From assembly GCA_000697665.1 (NCBI GenBank), contig KL197713.1, forward strand, positions 677,605 to 741,604: a stretch of DNA of 64,000 bases, given 5' to 3'. The notes below the pieces were generated by a model. That model had not been told where the DNA came from. It searched no databases and worked only from the letters and a program-made list of their open reading frames with translations. Of this stretch, positions 35,688-47,366 are shown piece by piece. The first letter of the stretch is position 1; each line of letters starts with the position of its first letter. A program made the position numbers and the translations under genes. The DNA is from Jaapia argillacea MUCL 33604 (Eukaryota > Basidiomycota > Agaricomycetes > Jaapiales > Jaapiaceae).

Positions 35688-37400
35688 ATGACCATTACCA
35701 CCTCCCAATTCTCCCAATCTCTCAATCCGTTCTCCCTCTCAAAAGCTCTCTCACGACATAAACGCGCTGCGCTACCACCAAGGCCACAGCTCCAACGTCG
35801 TCGTTCCATATCCAGTTTACCGAGACCGTACCGCTTTCACATAGGAATCAGTTGGGCTGGCAAGCCAGAGAATCCACGTTCGAAACGCGTTAAACAATCC
35901 TTCGATTCAGAAAGTAGTATTGGAAAGTGGAGGGATGCTGTTCTACAACGACATCATAAATCTTCGTGGGGTATTGATCCAGGAGAAGATTTCTTCTATG
36001 TCCAAGAGGTGAGACGCCCTTTGAAAGCTATGTTTGTTACACCCTCATGACTCCCATTTCGTCCGTCGTCCTTTACTTTTCAGATGCGGGAGAAGTCGGT
36101 AGGTAAGCTTTTTGCTGATGAGATTTCATCGCACACTGACACTCGGTGCAGGGTGTGTCGCTTGGAGTCGCAGACGGTGTAGGGGGATGGGTCGAAAGTG
36201 GCGTCGATCCTTCACTTTACTCTCAGGCTCTGATGTATCACGCGCATCGTTATTCAAAGCACGCATGGGCTGGTGAACCAGAAATCGACCCAACGCAAGA
36301 TTATGAGGAAAGGGAACAAGTGGAAGGTTGGGAAATGACTCCAAGGGAGTGTTTGGAGTTGGCACATGATGCAGTGTTGCGGGAGAGAGTTGTGGAAGCT
36401 GGTGGGCCTCATCCGTACACCTCCATTGCAATGCGCTGAACGGCTGGCTTGACCGATAGGCTCAAGTACGGCATGTCTTATTAATCTGAACGCCTCGTCG
36501 GGAGTACTCCGTTCCGCGAAGTAAAACCTCTTCCTTCTACTATCGCTCTCTCTGACCGCTATCACTTTAGCCTCGGAGACAGCGGCTACTCGATTATCCG
36601 ATCATCTGCCATAGTCTACCGACAACCTGCACAGACACACTTTTTCAACTGTCCCAAGTGATAACTCTATCCTCGACTCATCCGACTCCCTCTGACCCTC
36701 AATTTCTAGACAACTGACGAAGATCCCATCTGATGCACGAGTGTTTCGCGGAGCATGTGTTGATTCTCCATCGGATGCAGACGTCTATGAGACCCGTTTA
36801 CGAGACGGGGATATCATCATAGCCTATGTACGATTTTCCCCCGACAGGTTTAACACCCATTGCTTACTGTCTCTCCGTCCCCTTGTCGCGCGCACGCATT
36901 CGTTCTCAGACCGATGGACTTTCAGATAACGTCTTCCCAAGCGAGATGGTCTCAATATGCTCCCTCGTTGCCCGCCAAAGTCAAAACCGCCCCATAGACG
37001 AACTACAACAAATGTTACCAGGACAGTTAGAGGATGAACAAGTTCAGACGATGGCCGATAGGATGGTGGAGTATGCGAAACTGTGCATGAATAACAAGAA
37101 ACGGGTCAGCCCATTTGAACGTGAGTTCTACTTGAATCTCGCCCAGCGCAACGACGCGTGAGACATCTGTTTGGATCCTGATACATCTTTCATAGGTTCG
37201 GCGGCAAGAGAAGGCATGTACTTCCGAGGAGGAGTGAGTAGTTCCTGCGTCAATTGTGACCATAGTTAAGAGGCTGACATGTTGTATGATTTACCAGAAA
37301 CCCGACGAGTACGTTCTCTCCACTTACGCCCTGACCCTTTCACTTAACGATGCACAATAGCGTCACAGTAGTCCTCGCACTCGTTCGCGAAACAGCATAA
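35688..37400 (+). CDS. PTC7: PP2C-type protein phosphatase Ptc7 (mitochondrial)
   Basis: Metal-dependent Ser/Thr phosphatase of the Ptc7/azr1 family; yeast Ptc7 controls coenzyme Q synthesis in mitochondria. The N-terminus is basic with Ser/Arg (LSKALSRHKRAALPPRPQ), which fits a presequence. Metal-site motifs are present in order: SWGIDPGEDFF, GVADGVGGW (two Asp), ANLGDSGYS, IIAYTDGLSDN and KPDDVTVVLALV at the C-terminus. At least seven exons. Exon 1 is 35688-36008. Exon 2 is a micro-exon of 15 nt (36084-36098) coding MREKS. Exon 3 is 36152-36401 and exon 4 starts at 36460. The phase only works with the micro-exon included, and it supplies the conserved residues before GVSLGVADG. The upstream GTG-started extension was not used. 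Confidence 0.88.
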
Positions 37401-37621
37401 AATTCGTCGTTCCCACTTCATAGTGAGGTTACTCCTAGGACTGTCGTCGGACCGTCGCTTTCTTCGCATACTGTTATCTCGTATCATACGTATATTTGAT
37501 GCATATAGATTCTTACGACTGATACGACCTCCGCATAATACACTTGTACATTTATGTCGATGCAATAGATCCATTGGTACTAAAGATACATGTCACTGAA
37601 ATCCCGGCACGAAGGGGTTCC

Positions 37622-40600
37622 TCAGATATCCCGCTCAATGAAGCTTTCGATAACACCCGCAGGGGTAAGGGGATATTCCTTCAATTCGACTTCACCGTTG
37701 ACGACGAAGGTATTTGGTTGCACGAAGATCTTACGAGGCTGAGGGAAGACGAGTCAGTGGAGTGTCCAAGGGGCTCTAATGAGACAACTCGGACCTGTTT
37801 CTTCCTCAACACCAGATCCCGGATCTCGCCATCCCACCCAGGGAAAGGAGTCGTTAACTTGGTATAAAACTCTCGTGCTCCAGCGCCGTCGGCAGTACTC
37901 TTTCGAACTTGAAGATCAATCAAGAGTTTTCCTGCTGCTTCGGCACCCTTTTTGAGAACTTTTTCACGGTCGACCTGTTGCCTAATCAGCCTGGAGTCGC
38001 GCAAGGGAACTGGAGTCCTTACCCGTACGAGCAAGTTCTCGAGCTTGCCATCAGCACCACGAATCTCCTCGAGGCGTGCGATGCCTTCTGTGATCAAATG
38101 CTGTGTGATTCCCAGCCTGGAGGGATGTCTTTAGGCGGCGTATACAGTAGGATTTTTCGTCGCCACGTACCGAGCCTGCATATGCGCTTGACCGTGCTTC
38201 TTTGCCTTGGGGTCGTAAAACTCCAAAGCACGCAAACCAGCCCGCGCCATAAGGAGGAACGTGATGTACTGCACATCCTCAACATCATTTTGGTCGACAT
38301 ACTGCGCGACGATGGATGCATTAACCACCAAATTCCAGAACGTTCTGCTCAAATGCTCACATTAAAGATCTTCAGGATATCATTATTGCTGACGACTATT
38401 GGGAGATCGATGGTCAAAGGAAATCGAAAAATGCCTCAAAGGGAAACTTACGGAAAAGAGCGACCGTTTCAGCCCGACATTCCTCCATGGAAGACGATAC
38501 CTCTCCCAGAACCGAGCCCGGAGTCTGACCTGGTTTATACCAGCTTGTGCTATAGCAACATCAAGAGCTATCAGACCTCGATGCCATATGGCAGGTATGG
38601 ACTCAACGCACATCGGTTTTCCAGTCAAAGGATTGATGACCTGTTTATTCGAGCGTCAGATCGAACTCCCACTTCGCTCCGACAGCATACACACACACCT
38701 TAGAAGGATCAAAGTTTTTCTTCCCGTCAGCTTCTTCTTGGAACAACTTGCCAGAACCGTGACCCAAAAGTTCGTGGTTGGCAACTTGAAGCTCGAATGC
38801 ACGGGAATCCCAAGCATTGTACAACTCCACATCATCAGGATGAATGAATGTGAGCTCCTCATCTGGATGGAGGGAAAAAGGAGTCAGGGACGGTGGTGGA
38901 GCCTTGGAGACGTTACGAACTGGGCGATTTGGCCGCGAGGATGTTCTGTAAAGTGTTCAGTTGTTTCCGCGACACCCAGGAGACTCAGGAAGTAGACATA
39001 CAGCCAAAGAAACGTTCTTGAACCCCACCGATTCACGGATATCATAATAATTCTGAGCGGAGGCCAATCAGCCTGCAAACTGTTAGTCGGACACATTTGC
39101 GTGATAACTTACGGGAATCTGAGGAGGTGACACAAAAGAAGTTCATTGGAAGCGAAAAAAAAACGACTCAAACATGACGTACGTTGATACCAGCGGGAAT
39201 GCCTTCCCGGGAAGCGTCAGATGCATTCATCCAGGAAGTGGGACGACCTACCTCCAGTCGCGAAAGAGACTACCTCGAGGGCGGTGAAATCGGGCTTTCT
39301 GAAGACATCCACCTCAAAGTCTTTGCCCCAAGGAAGGACCTTGATTAGCTCCGAAGCATCGTTGACAAGTTTCTCATATTTAGCGCTGAGCTGCTTGTCG
39401 ACGATAGCGGTAAATCCTGATTGAGAATTAATGGCCTATCAGAAAACGATGTTCAAAGTCGGAAGAGGAGGCATAATACCTTCCCATTCGGCGCGACCGC
39501 CATAAGGATCCACATAAGTCTCCACAAATCCGATGTAGCTTCCGACAACAGGGCCAACATCCTTGACCCAGTACTCCGAAGCCTTTTTGTGGTCAGGTAT
39601 CGATCCTGTCTCGAATCTGATGGCGAGTGAGGCACTCGCTCACAAGATGGAATTATTTACACTTACGACTTGATGTAACCTTCAACCATAGCAGTCTGGT
39701 TTTCGTTGGCCGTGTACTTTTTGGCCTGACGTTGAGCGTATCAACATGCAAGTCCACAGATGAGATGGACAAGACAAGAACCTCTTTAAGAGCCGCCACA
39801 GATTTCTTAAGAGGCTCAGCAAAGTCGCCATACTCAACCTTCAGCTTGACCTTCTTGTCTTGGATGTCAATCTCGTGTGCCGCCTGAGGCTGAGGAAGCG
39901 CCGAAGCTACGAGGAGTGTGAAATCGCCCGGACCGTCCTTGCGTACCCTACAGAGTTGATCGATCAGTGTAGTCATGGTGCGAGTAGCAGGTCGCGATTG
40001 GGTCACTAACCGTGTGTCAAGAACATCAATATCGAGTTTCTCTGCGGCAGCTTGTATGGCAGCTACCTCCTCATCCGTCACAGGTTCGCCAAGGTAGTAA
40101 TTCGATACATGGCCGAGACTTCTCTTGCCAATCGAGAGTTTAGCTTCGGGGGACAACTCGTATATATGCTCTTTCAACTTGTCCGATATAAGCCTAGTTC
40201 TCCACGTCGTTCAAATGCGGCATAAACTCACGTCTTTCCACAACGTCAAAGCTTTGGGAGCATTGGCAGAATGTTCGACCACCGCGGCAAACTTCTCAGC
40301 AGGAATACGTGGCACGATCTTGGTAAACCCGAATGATTTATAGTTCACTAGATTGCTCAGGACCTAGAATATCGACCAGACACGATGTCAGAAAACGACA
40401 CTTGCCACAATGATCAAAGTAAAGATTCACTTGACTGGTATATTGCAATAAGTCCTCCCATTCCACCTCCGAGACACCCGCTCGTTGCTTCAACCCCTCG
40501 AGATCACCCAACCTCTGACTTCCATCTCCGCTGAAGGTCAAGATGAGAAGATCATAGAGACTCTGCGCTTCGGGTGTCCATTGCCCTTGGATAATCCGCG

Positions 40601-40923
40601 CGCCAGCCCAGGAAGCTTGCGCGACGTAATGGGCATATTTCTTTTCCTTGGAACTACGCGCATTCCAGACACGAAAGTCGTCAGATCTAACTTCGGTGTT
40701 TGGGCGTCAGTGCACACCTGAGTAATCCGAATGATTTAGCGACCTGCAGACTGCAGAGAGGTGCCGACTTGTCAGCGTAGAACCGCTCAGCTGCGGCAAA
40801 GTTCGACATTGGTCTACTGGTTTGGAGGGGGTGTTTCTTGAACAGTAGTGGATGGGGCTTTGATCTACTAACGAGCGACTTGAGGCCTATTAGGGGCGAT
40901 CTACTGAATCGGGGGCGAAGCAT
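37622..40923 (-). CDS. Dipeptidyl peptidase III (family M49)
   Basis: Zinc metallopeptidase that removes dipeptides from peptide N-termini. The M49 zinc motif H-E-L-L-G-H is in [19 protein letters not shown] (near 38760). The second motif E-E-C-R-A-E is reached after splicing ([12 protein letters not shown], near 38460). The C-terminus ([20 protein letters not shown], then [12 protein letters not shown]) matches DPP III. Total about 740 residues, around ten introns. The first Met (40923) gives an Arg/Lys-rich, acid-free leader ([20 protein letters not shown]). A second Met at 40807-40809 ([19 protein letters not shown]) matches the usual cytosolic start. Two isoforms are therefore possible. 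Confidence 0.92.
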
Positions 40924-41401
40924 TCAACGAGGATGGAAGGCGAGAACGTGAATCGGATATCTCCGACAGCCCAACCTTGCGGAAATCTCAAGATCAAGAA
41001 CATGCTTTCAGCATGTATTTTGAAGTCAACCTCAGCTCCTTCGATATGACTACAACAACGCTTAACCTACACCTAGTTACTCTTTACTGGTTCACCGGGG
41101 ATACTCGACACTGCCGACAATACTAACCTTATCCACCACGCAACCTTATCACCGGCTCTGGTCATGAACATTTCTGCCTGCACCCTGCCCGCTACCCGAA
41201 CCGCGTCTCCCACTCGTGATTCTCTCCGTCTGATATGACTCTATCCTGGAGGGGCCTCTTGTGCGCGAAGGATCCCGCACCTTCGAAGAAGCCGAAGCAT
41301 AACGTGCCTCCTCGAAAAAACTCCCATCCGGACTCGGGGCCCAGTCTGAAATGATAGAATTTCTCTATCAAAGAAACTCAGCCAACTTCACTCAGTCACA
41401 T
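40924..41401. other. Intergenic region between DPP III and the CCCH gene
   Basis: 478 bp, with both flanking genes on the minus strand. No coding exon was seen. It should hold the DPP III promoter and the 3' UTR of the CCCH gene. Confidence 0.45.
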
Positions 41402-43009
41402 TTATGCCGCACTCACTCGAACATCGAACTCCTTTCTGTTCTGATTCAGCCTCTTGGCAGAAGATTGAATCTCTTCGACTTCCATAAGCTCCGCTCTCGT
41501 ATCTACCCCACCCTCAGGTCGTCCCAATGACCCCAGCTGTTTGACGGTACGGCCTCGATGGGTGCTCGAGGGAAGAAGCTTCCTGGATTCTTCAACCTCA
41601 ATCGTAGGATCACGTTCAAAGGTTTCAGAGCTATCCCCTTCCGCAAACCTCCGGCGCTTTGCCTCCCTCGTCCCCTCATCCCTCCGTCGACCTTCAGATA
41701 TCTCGCCAGGACTCATCGTCCTCTTCTCACTCCCTTCGCGTCGGAGCTCACGCACTCTGACACTTTCGTGTCGAGCTTTCTCCCGTGGTTCCCTCTGAGT
41801 ATCACTAGGTCGCCCAATGCCCTCCAAGAACACCCCAAATATCTCATCCCATAGGTCCCTCAATCGACCCTCGTCTCGAGCTATATCCTCTTCACATTTG
41901 GCTTGGTCATTTGATAGAGAGGTGAGGAAAGGTCTCAGAGAAGACGCGATTGAGGCCGAGATAGTTGATATCGAAGTCAGAGATTCGAGCTTCTGCTCGA
42001 CTGATTGAAGATGGGTAGTTGTCAAAGTTGCGGCGGATGTCGTCCTAAAGCAGAATGGTTAATACAATGGAGCGACAAATAATATCTATTCACCTGGCCA
42101 CACGACCGAAGAGTTCGACGATTTTTTCGGCGCTGCTTCGAGCATCGTGCAGTTGGGGAGTATGATTCGAAGTCCTCGCCTCGTCAGATGCAGACCGAGG
42201 CCGTTTGGGTCTTCCAGCTTCAACCTCGCGCCTTTCATTTCTGGGGACCCTCGACATTATCAACTGAGCATTTTGGACGCCTGGTCGCGAGAATTCCCTC
42301 TCGCCTGAATCCCTCGACACACTCGCCGATGGACCGTAGCCTCCGTTTGTTCTCTGATCAGACATGGTGAAAGACACGTCTGCTCCCATACGGGGGTGAT
42401 TGTGGGACAATTCCTGCGGTGAAAAATCAGAAAAGGGATTGTAGAGGCCTGTGGGTCAATGCTCACATATCGCTCGCGCACTTTACTACCGTTGGTATCG
42501 GGGTCTCCATAATCTAACTCGACATCGCTCCTGTCTTCGACCTTCCCAACACCCTCAACGTTCCTCGAGCTAGCATAATCACGGGTATGGTCGGCCGGGA
42601 CGTCGCCTCGCTCGCTGCCATCCACACTGCATCGTCTGAAAAGGTCAGACTGGGAAACAAGCGGGGAGGACCTAGGTGCCGCCATTCGACTGGTTCTGAA
42701 CTTTTCGCTTCGGCTTGGAGGAGCCGAGTCCTTGGGAAGGTGCTTCCGTACACTTGACTTTGACGAGGGCCACTGGGAGTCTGCAGGGTGGATGAACCTA
42801 GTTTATCATGAACGGCTGTCAGAATGAATGCAAGATAGAAACACTGACTTGCAACGTCTGCCCTCTTTGCAGTATGGTTCTATTGGTCTTCCGTGATCGT
42901 CGTAGTACTTGTAGCAATGAATCAATTTGCCTGGCAGCGATTCGTCGTATAAGATTGGACGCACCCGACATTGAACAGTTTTGAAAAGGGACATCGATGA
43001 CGACGGCAT
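41402..43009 (-). CDS. CCCH zinc-finger protein, orphan
   Basis: About 490 residues, four to five exons. The N-terminal MPSSSMSLFKTVQCRVRP leads to a CCCH finger: Cys (IHCYKYYDDHG), 14 residues, Cys (EPYCKEGRRCKFIH), 5 residues, Cys, 3 residues, His. The finger spans an intron whose removal turns ...RRC into RRCKFIHP, which supports the model. The rest is disordered and charged, with basic patches (GRPKRPRSASDE, REAKRRRFAEGD) likely to be nuclear localisation signals. A helical part near 41850-42025 (VEQKLESLTSISTISASI, then EGRLRDLWDEIFGVFL) may be a coiled coil. CCCH fingers usually bind RNA, so an RNA-related nuclear role is likely but unproven. Not assigned to a known family. Confidence 0.72.
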
Positions 43010-43617
43010 ATTGAACCTATGTCTTGCAGGGGTGGTAGGGACAGAAGATGGGCTGTTCGTTCAGAATACGAGGTGAGCCCATATATAAGTCAAGGGAGCA
43101 AGGATCATCGTTTGTAGGACTTCAAATGAAGTTCAATCGAAGCAGTAGATTGGGGAATACCACTTTGGCAGCGATTCGAAATGGTGACTGCTGTACCATA
43201 GGAAGTATGCGAGGAATGTTCGACCCGCATCCGCGAGTCTCTCAGCCGTCACAGTTATTGTAATGATGATAACTTCACAATATTTTCACCAGTTGACGTC
43301 GTAAAACCAGATCCATCATAATAGTAATAACTAAAGGCTGTATGAGTGGTGATAGCTAGAGCTGCATTGAGTTGACAGGGTATCGCAGCTTCAACAAGCC
43401 TCTCGCTGTTGACAACTAGAAGGAATCCCAATTTGGCAAGAGGACTTCCACATCGAGAACCGGCATCGGCAACCGAAGTGCCGGACTTGTGCTAACTTCA
43501 GACGGCTCACATGGTTTGTGTCAGAACAACCATCCTCGGCAGGGACCATGTTAGTACCGAGGATATCTCAAGACAATAAGCACTCCTTCCTTCTCTCCTT
43601 CTCTCATTCACCCAACC
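43010..43617. promoter_or_regulatory. Divergent intergenic region
   Basis: 608 bp between the CCCH gene (-) and the hydrolase gene (+). No gene was seen. The last 60 nt before 43618 are rich in CT tracts, typical of a fungal leader. Confidence 0.5.
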
Positions 43618-45405
43618 ATGGGCTCCGTCCTCAGCTATATGAACCCCACAACCTCCTCGCCGACGCTGCATTTCTCTTCGAAACCAGTGTACCTATCCGT
43701 CCGCAGTCAGTCGGACTCTGGGCAGGTTGAGAGCTATACGTTGCGCTCTCTGATCGAATCTAAATGTCCGAGCTTGCTCACCGAGTACCGTCCAGCATGG
43801 TGGTTGAAGAGGTACGCGTCGATCTTGTGAAACAGTGATCTCCATCGACATCCCCAGTATAGTGGCCATCTCCAAACGTTTTACTGTGTAACGGGAGATT
43901 TTTCGAAGATAGATCCGGTTGAGTACGATAGGTGAGTCTCGTGGCGCGTCCTCGAGGGAAATGGGACCTCATTCGACGATCAGAAAGTTACTTCGTTTGA
44001 TGGATGGAGGCACACTGTTCGTCCATCCCCGATTTCCCCATCCATCAGTATTCCTGAAGTGCTCTCACTCACAGAGGCGTGGATTTTACTCCTCCGGCAA
44101 GTGAAAGGACTTTGAAAGATGACACCCCCATAGTGGTGGTCATGCATGGTTTAACAGGAGGCACGCCACATATCCCTTCCATCGATGTCGTCGCTCACAA
44201 TTTTGTATCCAGGATCGCACGAGTCATATGTGAGGTCCATTCTCTCCCCTGTGTGCGCCCAGGTAGAAGAGGGTGGTTTGGGTTACCGTGGCGCAGTCGT
44301 CAATTTTCGTGGATGTAAGCGCAATACTCCTTCCTTTTCCCAATCACCGATATCGTCTGAAGCATTACTCTTCAGGTGCTGGTACCCCCATCACCAGCCC
44401 ACAACTTTATTCCGCTGGTCATACAGATGATTTACGACAGGCTGTGATGTATATCTCAAAGATGTATCCCAACGCACCCCTGATCGGTATCGGCTTCTCA
44501 CTTGGTGCCAACGTCTTGACAAGATATCTTGGCCAAGAGGGGCACCGAAGTCGGTTAGCTGGGGGATGCGCCCTCGCATGTGTGAGTACAGTCCTCGACT
44601 TACCACATCCACATCTCACATATCTTCTCTCAGCCTTGGGATATTCTGAAGAACAGTCTACGGTGAGACGTTATTTCATTTTCACTTGATCATGATCTAA
44701 TCCACACAATATAGACTGGAACACAACTTCTTTTACCGCCAAGTTTACTCTAAAGCCCTTGGTCGCAATCTCCTGCGGTTAATGCGTTCTCACCTATCCG
44801 AGTTTTCCAAATACACTCCAACCTCGGAAAACGTCTCATCTGCCCTATCTCTTCTGTCAACTCTCCCCGAGAGACCAAACCTGATTTCATTCGATGACTC
44901 CGTCACACGCTTCATCGGCGGGTGCTCTCCACCCTTCCCCTTCGCAAGCGCCCTCGATTATTACACTTGGGCTTCATCGCATACACAACTGCCTCATATC
45001 CGCGTGCCATTCTTGGCTATCAGCGCAGAGGATGATCCAATCGTTGGGCATATACCTATCGAAGAGATTAATGGTGAAGATGGTAAAGAGGGGAATGGAT
45101 GGGTTTGCATCGCTGTGACGAAGGGTGGAGGTCATTTAGGGTGGTTTGAGGATGATGGTGGCGTGGCCGGTGTAAAGAGATGGGTTCGGAAGCCGGTTAT
45201 GGAGTGGTTGAAGACTGTGGGTGAGGGTGTATTCTTAGCCAAGGAGAGTGAGAAGGGGAGTATTGAGGCGGCAGGTGAGATCTTCGTGGATAATGATGGG
45301 TGGATAAGAGAGGTGGGAAGGGAAGGACTGGGGTGCAGAGAGATTGAAGGCGGTGGGAGAGTGCATGGGGTTGAAGGAGAGGAAGGGTTGTTGGCGGGAC
45401 TATGA
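43618..45405 (+). CDS. EMB8/YheT-family alpha/beta hydrolase
   Basis: About 440 residues, seven or so exons; the last (from about 44715) is long. It has the YheT/EMB8/ABHD1-3 layout: a segment YRPAWWLKSGHLQTFYCVTG after splicing, the oxyanion region VVVMHGLTGGSHESYVR, GYRGAVVNFRGCAGTP, and the nucleophile elbow G-F-S-L-G-A-N (near 44495) with catalytic Ser. Asp lies in AISAEDDPIVG and His in KGGGHLGWFED. Fungal relatives include the Eeb1/Eht1 medium-chain acyl-ethanol transferases and monoacylglycerol hydrolases; the substrate cannot be read from sequence. A C-terminal Gly/Glu-rich tail follows the His. The AATAAA at 45472 fits its 3' end. Confidence 0.85.
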
Positions 45406-45471
45406 GATATATCTTGGGTTCGTTACTTTCATAGCTTTTCCTGCCCTCGATGCATCGATGCAAGTACATAG

Positions 45472-45477
45472 AATAAA
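45472..45477 (+). terminator. Possible AATAAA polyadenylation signal
   Basis: AATAAA 67 nt after the hydrolase stop at 45405 and within the 131-bp gap to the convergent RWD gene. The spacing is right for a 3'-end signal. Confidence 0.45.
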
Positions 45478-45536
45478 TCTACATTGTGTAATATAGATCA
45501 TGCCTGGCTGTAACTTCTGCTCTACTTGTTGTACTT

Positions 45537-46582
45537 CTAGTCGCTATCACTGAACTCGACTCCAGCTTGCTCTTCAGCCTCCTCTTCCTCCCTTCTCTCC
45601 CGATCATACTGACTGATGTCCACGGACACTGCGCCTTCGTCCACAATGGCCTCATCTTGAGCTGCGAGATTCTTATCTCGCTCAAACAGTTGTCTGCCTG
45701 AACATCGTCGTTGTCAATAAATATAGCATCAATGACCACTGGGCACATACCGCTCAGTCGAGTCCCAAATCTCTTGAACTCGTCCCTTTCCTTCGGAGTC
45801 AATCCCCTCATCCTCTCCTCGTCTTCTTTTGCCTTTCTGAGGGCCATCTCTTTGTCGAAGGCTTGTTTCCAGGCGAGGAAGGATTCGAGTGTGACAGGCG
45901 TTCCCCGGGTACGAGCTTCTTCTGCTTCGAGGGCTTGTCGTTCCTTCTCTGATTCTTCTTTTCGACGACGTTCGGCTTTGGTGCGGACGAGGATAGAAAG
46001 ATGTTCACGAAGGTGGGATACGAGGGTAAAAGTCATGGCCATCCCGAGATTTTCTTCACCCTGAATATGAAGCGCGTAGGATTCAAGAAGAGGACATACT
46101 TGGGTAAGGATGAGGGAGACTTACCACGATTCGTAGATCATTCAGTAGAGAATTTAGTTCATCTTCGTCCAAAGACCCTTCAACATTCTCTAGGGATAGG
46201 TCTGGCAGGGCATCGGGGTATTCGTCAGGATAATGGACATTCAAGTTCAGCTTCACTGCGGTTGTCGATCATAGGGTGAGAAGGGGAAAGCCTTGTGTCG
46301 GTAGACAGGTCACCATTGACACGACGAGGAACACTCACAAGGGTCGTCGCCGTCTGTCACTTCCTCAGGCTCCACATCGATCTGGATGTCCCTTTCGGAG
46401 AGTTCTTATCATGAGCTCTCAGTCGTGGTGGTCAGATCTCAAGAATCGGATACGTACTTGAGAGTTCGGTTGGATATATTGCTTCGAGCACCTTTTGTTG
46501 CAAGATTTCATCTCTGATGTATGGGATACAGTGCGGTGAATGGATGTACCTCGAATTCCTCCAGTAGAGCGTCGGAGGACAT
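45537..46582 (-). CDS. RWD-domain protein (RWDD1/Gir2-like)
   Basis: RWD proteins of this type bind DRG-family GTPases and, in yeast (Gir2), the Gcn1 translation-control factor. After splicing the N-terminus reads MSSDALLEEFEVLEAIYPTE, the classic RWD start. It continues with SERDIQIDVEPEEVTDGDDP, and near 46180-46250 YPDEYPDALPDLSLENV. A coiled-coil part follows (VRTKAERRRKEESEKERQAL, FDKEMALRKAKEDEERMRGL), then a C-terminal LSGRQLFERDKNLAAQDEAI and an acidic end FSDSD. Five or six short introns. The correct acceptor for exon 2 is the AG just before GTGCTCGAAG, because the earlier AG would give a stop. The ATG at 46582 is 99 bp from the divergent bS21m gene. Confidence 0.85.
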
Positions 46583-46681
46583 GGCGGCGATGTAGTAAGA
46601 ATCTTGAGATGGGTGATCCCGATTTTGTTGGTTCGGCGCGTTTCAAACTTTACCTCTCACTTTCATCGTTCTCCGTCACCG
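46583..46681. promoter_or_regulatory. 99-bp bidirectional promoter, RWD protein and bS21m
   Basis: The two start codons are divergent and only 99 bp apart, so both leaders and core promoters must fit in or overlap this gap. Both products concern translation (Gcn1/DRG binding and the mitoribosome). No TATA box was seen. Confidence 0.6.
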
Positions 46682-47366
46682 ATGTTTTCAGAGCTGCTAC
46701 AGCGTGTCGGCCCAGCTCTCCTGCGCCAAAACGCCTTGGCTACGCGTCCTTCATTACTATCTGCGCTTCCGAGACCGGCCACTCGTTCCTACAGTTACTT
46801 GCCTCCCCCGGCCCCGTCTGTCAGACCGGCGGGCTTCTCATCTCATGTCTATGGGAATCAAGGAGAGGAGTGGGGCAGAATTATCAACTCCGCCTCTCCG
46901 AAAGTCAAGGTGTTAACCCCGGAAGAAAAGTGGGCGGCTCGGGAAAGCAGCCTGAAGATGCTGCCCCCCATTGCCCATGCGTATTCAGGTACGCCAACTC
47001 CGTGTTCATAATGAACGCCGCGCGGCTATGGCATCTTATGCGTTGAATTGATGGGTACAGGGCGTAGTGTGAAGGTGGTGAAGGGTGCTGTGGATGAGGC
47101 GTACTTCAAGTTGATCCAGATCATTAAGCGGAATAATGTTGTCGGAGAGCTGAGATTGGCGAAGCGCCATGAAAAGAGGGGAGTCAAGCGCAGAAGACTG
47201 GAAAGTAAGCGGTGGAGAACTCAGTTTGCAAACGAGGTCAGTGCGGTGTTCTACTCCTGCCCCACCTCATTTCCCCATAAATCGCCGTAAACTGTGCTCA
47301 TATTTGATGTTGCAGGTGAGAAAGAAGGTTCAGCTCGTCAATGAGATCCGGAAGCAGGGAGCATAG
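46682..47366 (+). CDS. MRP21: Mitochondrial ribosomal protein bS21m
   Basis: Three exons (46682-46988, 47061-47236, 47316-47366) give 177 residues with all phases matching. The N-terminal 45 or so residues are a mitochondrial presequence (MFSELLQRVGPALLRQNALA, followed by Arg/Ser/Pro). The bS21 core lies at the C-terminus: GRSVKVVKGAVDEAYFKLIQ, NNVVGELRLAKRHEKRGVKR, and ESKRWRTQF, then VRKKVQLVNEIRKQGA. It belongs to the small mitoribosomal subunit. The length is typical of fungal Mrp21, which has a long N-terminal extension compared with bacterial S21. Confidence 0.9.
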
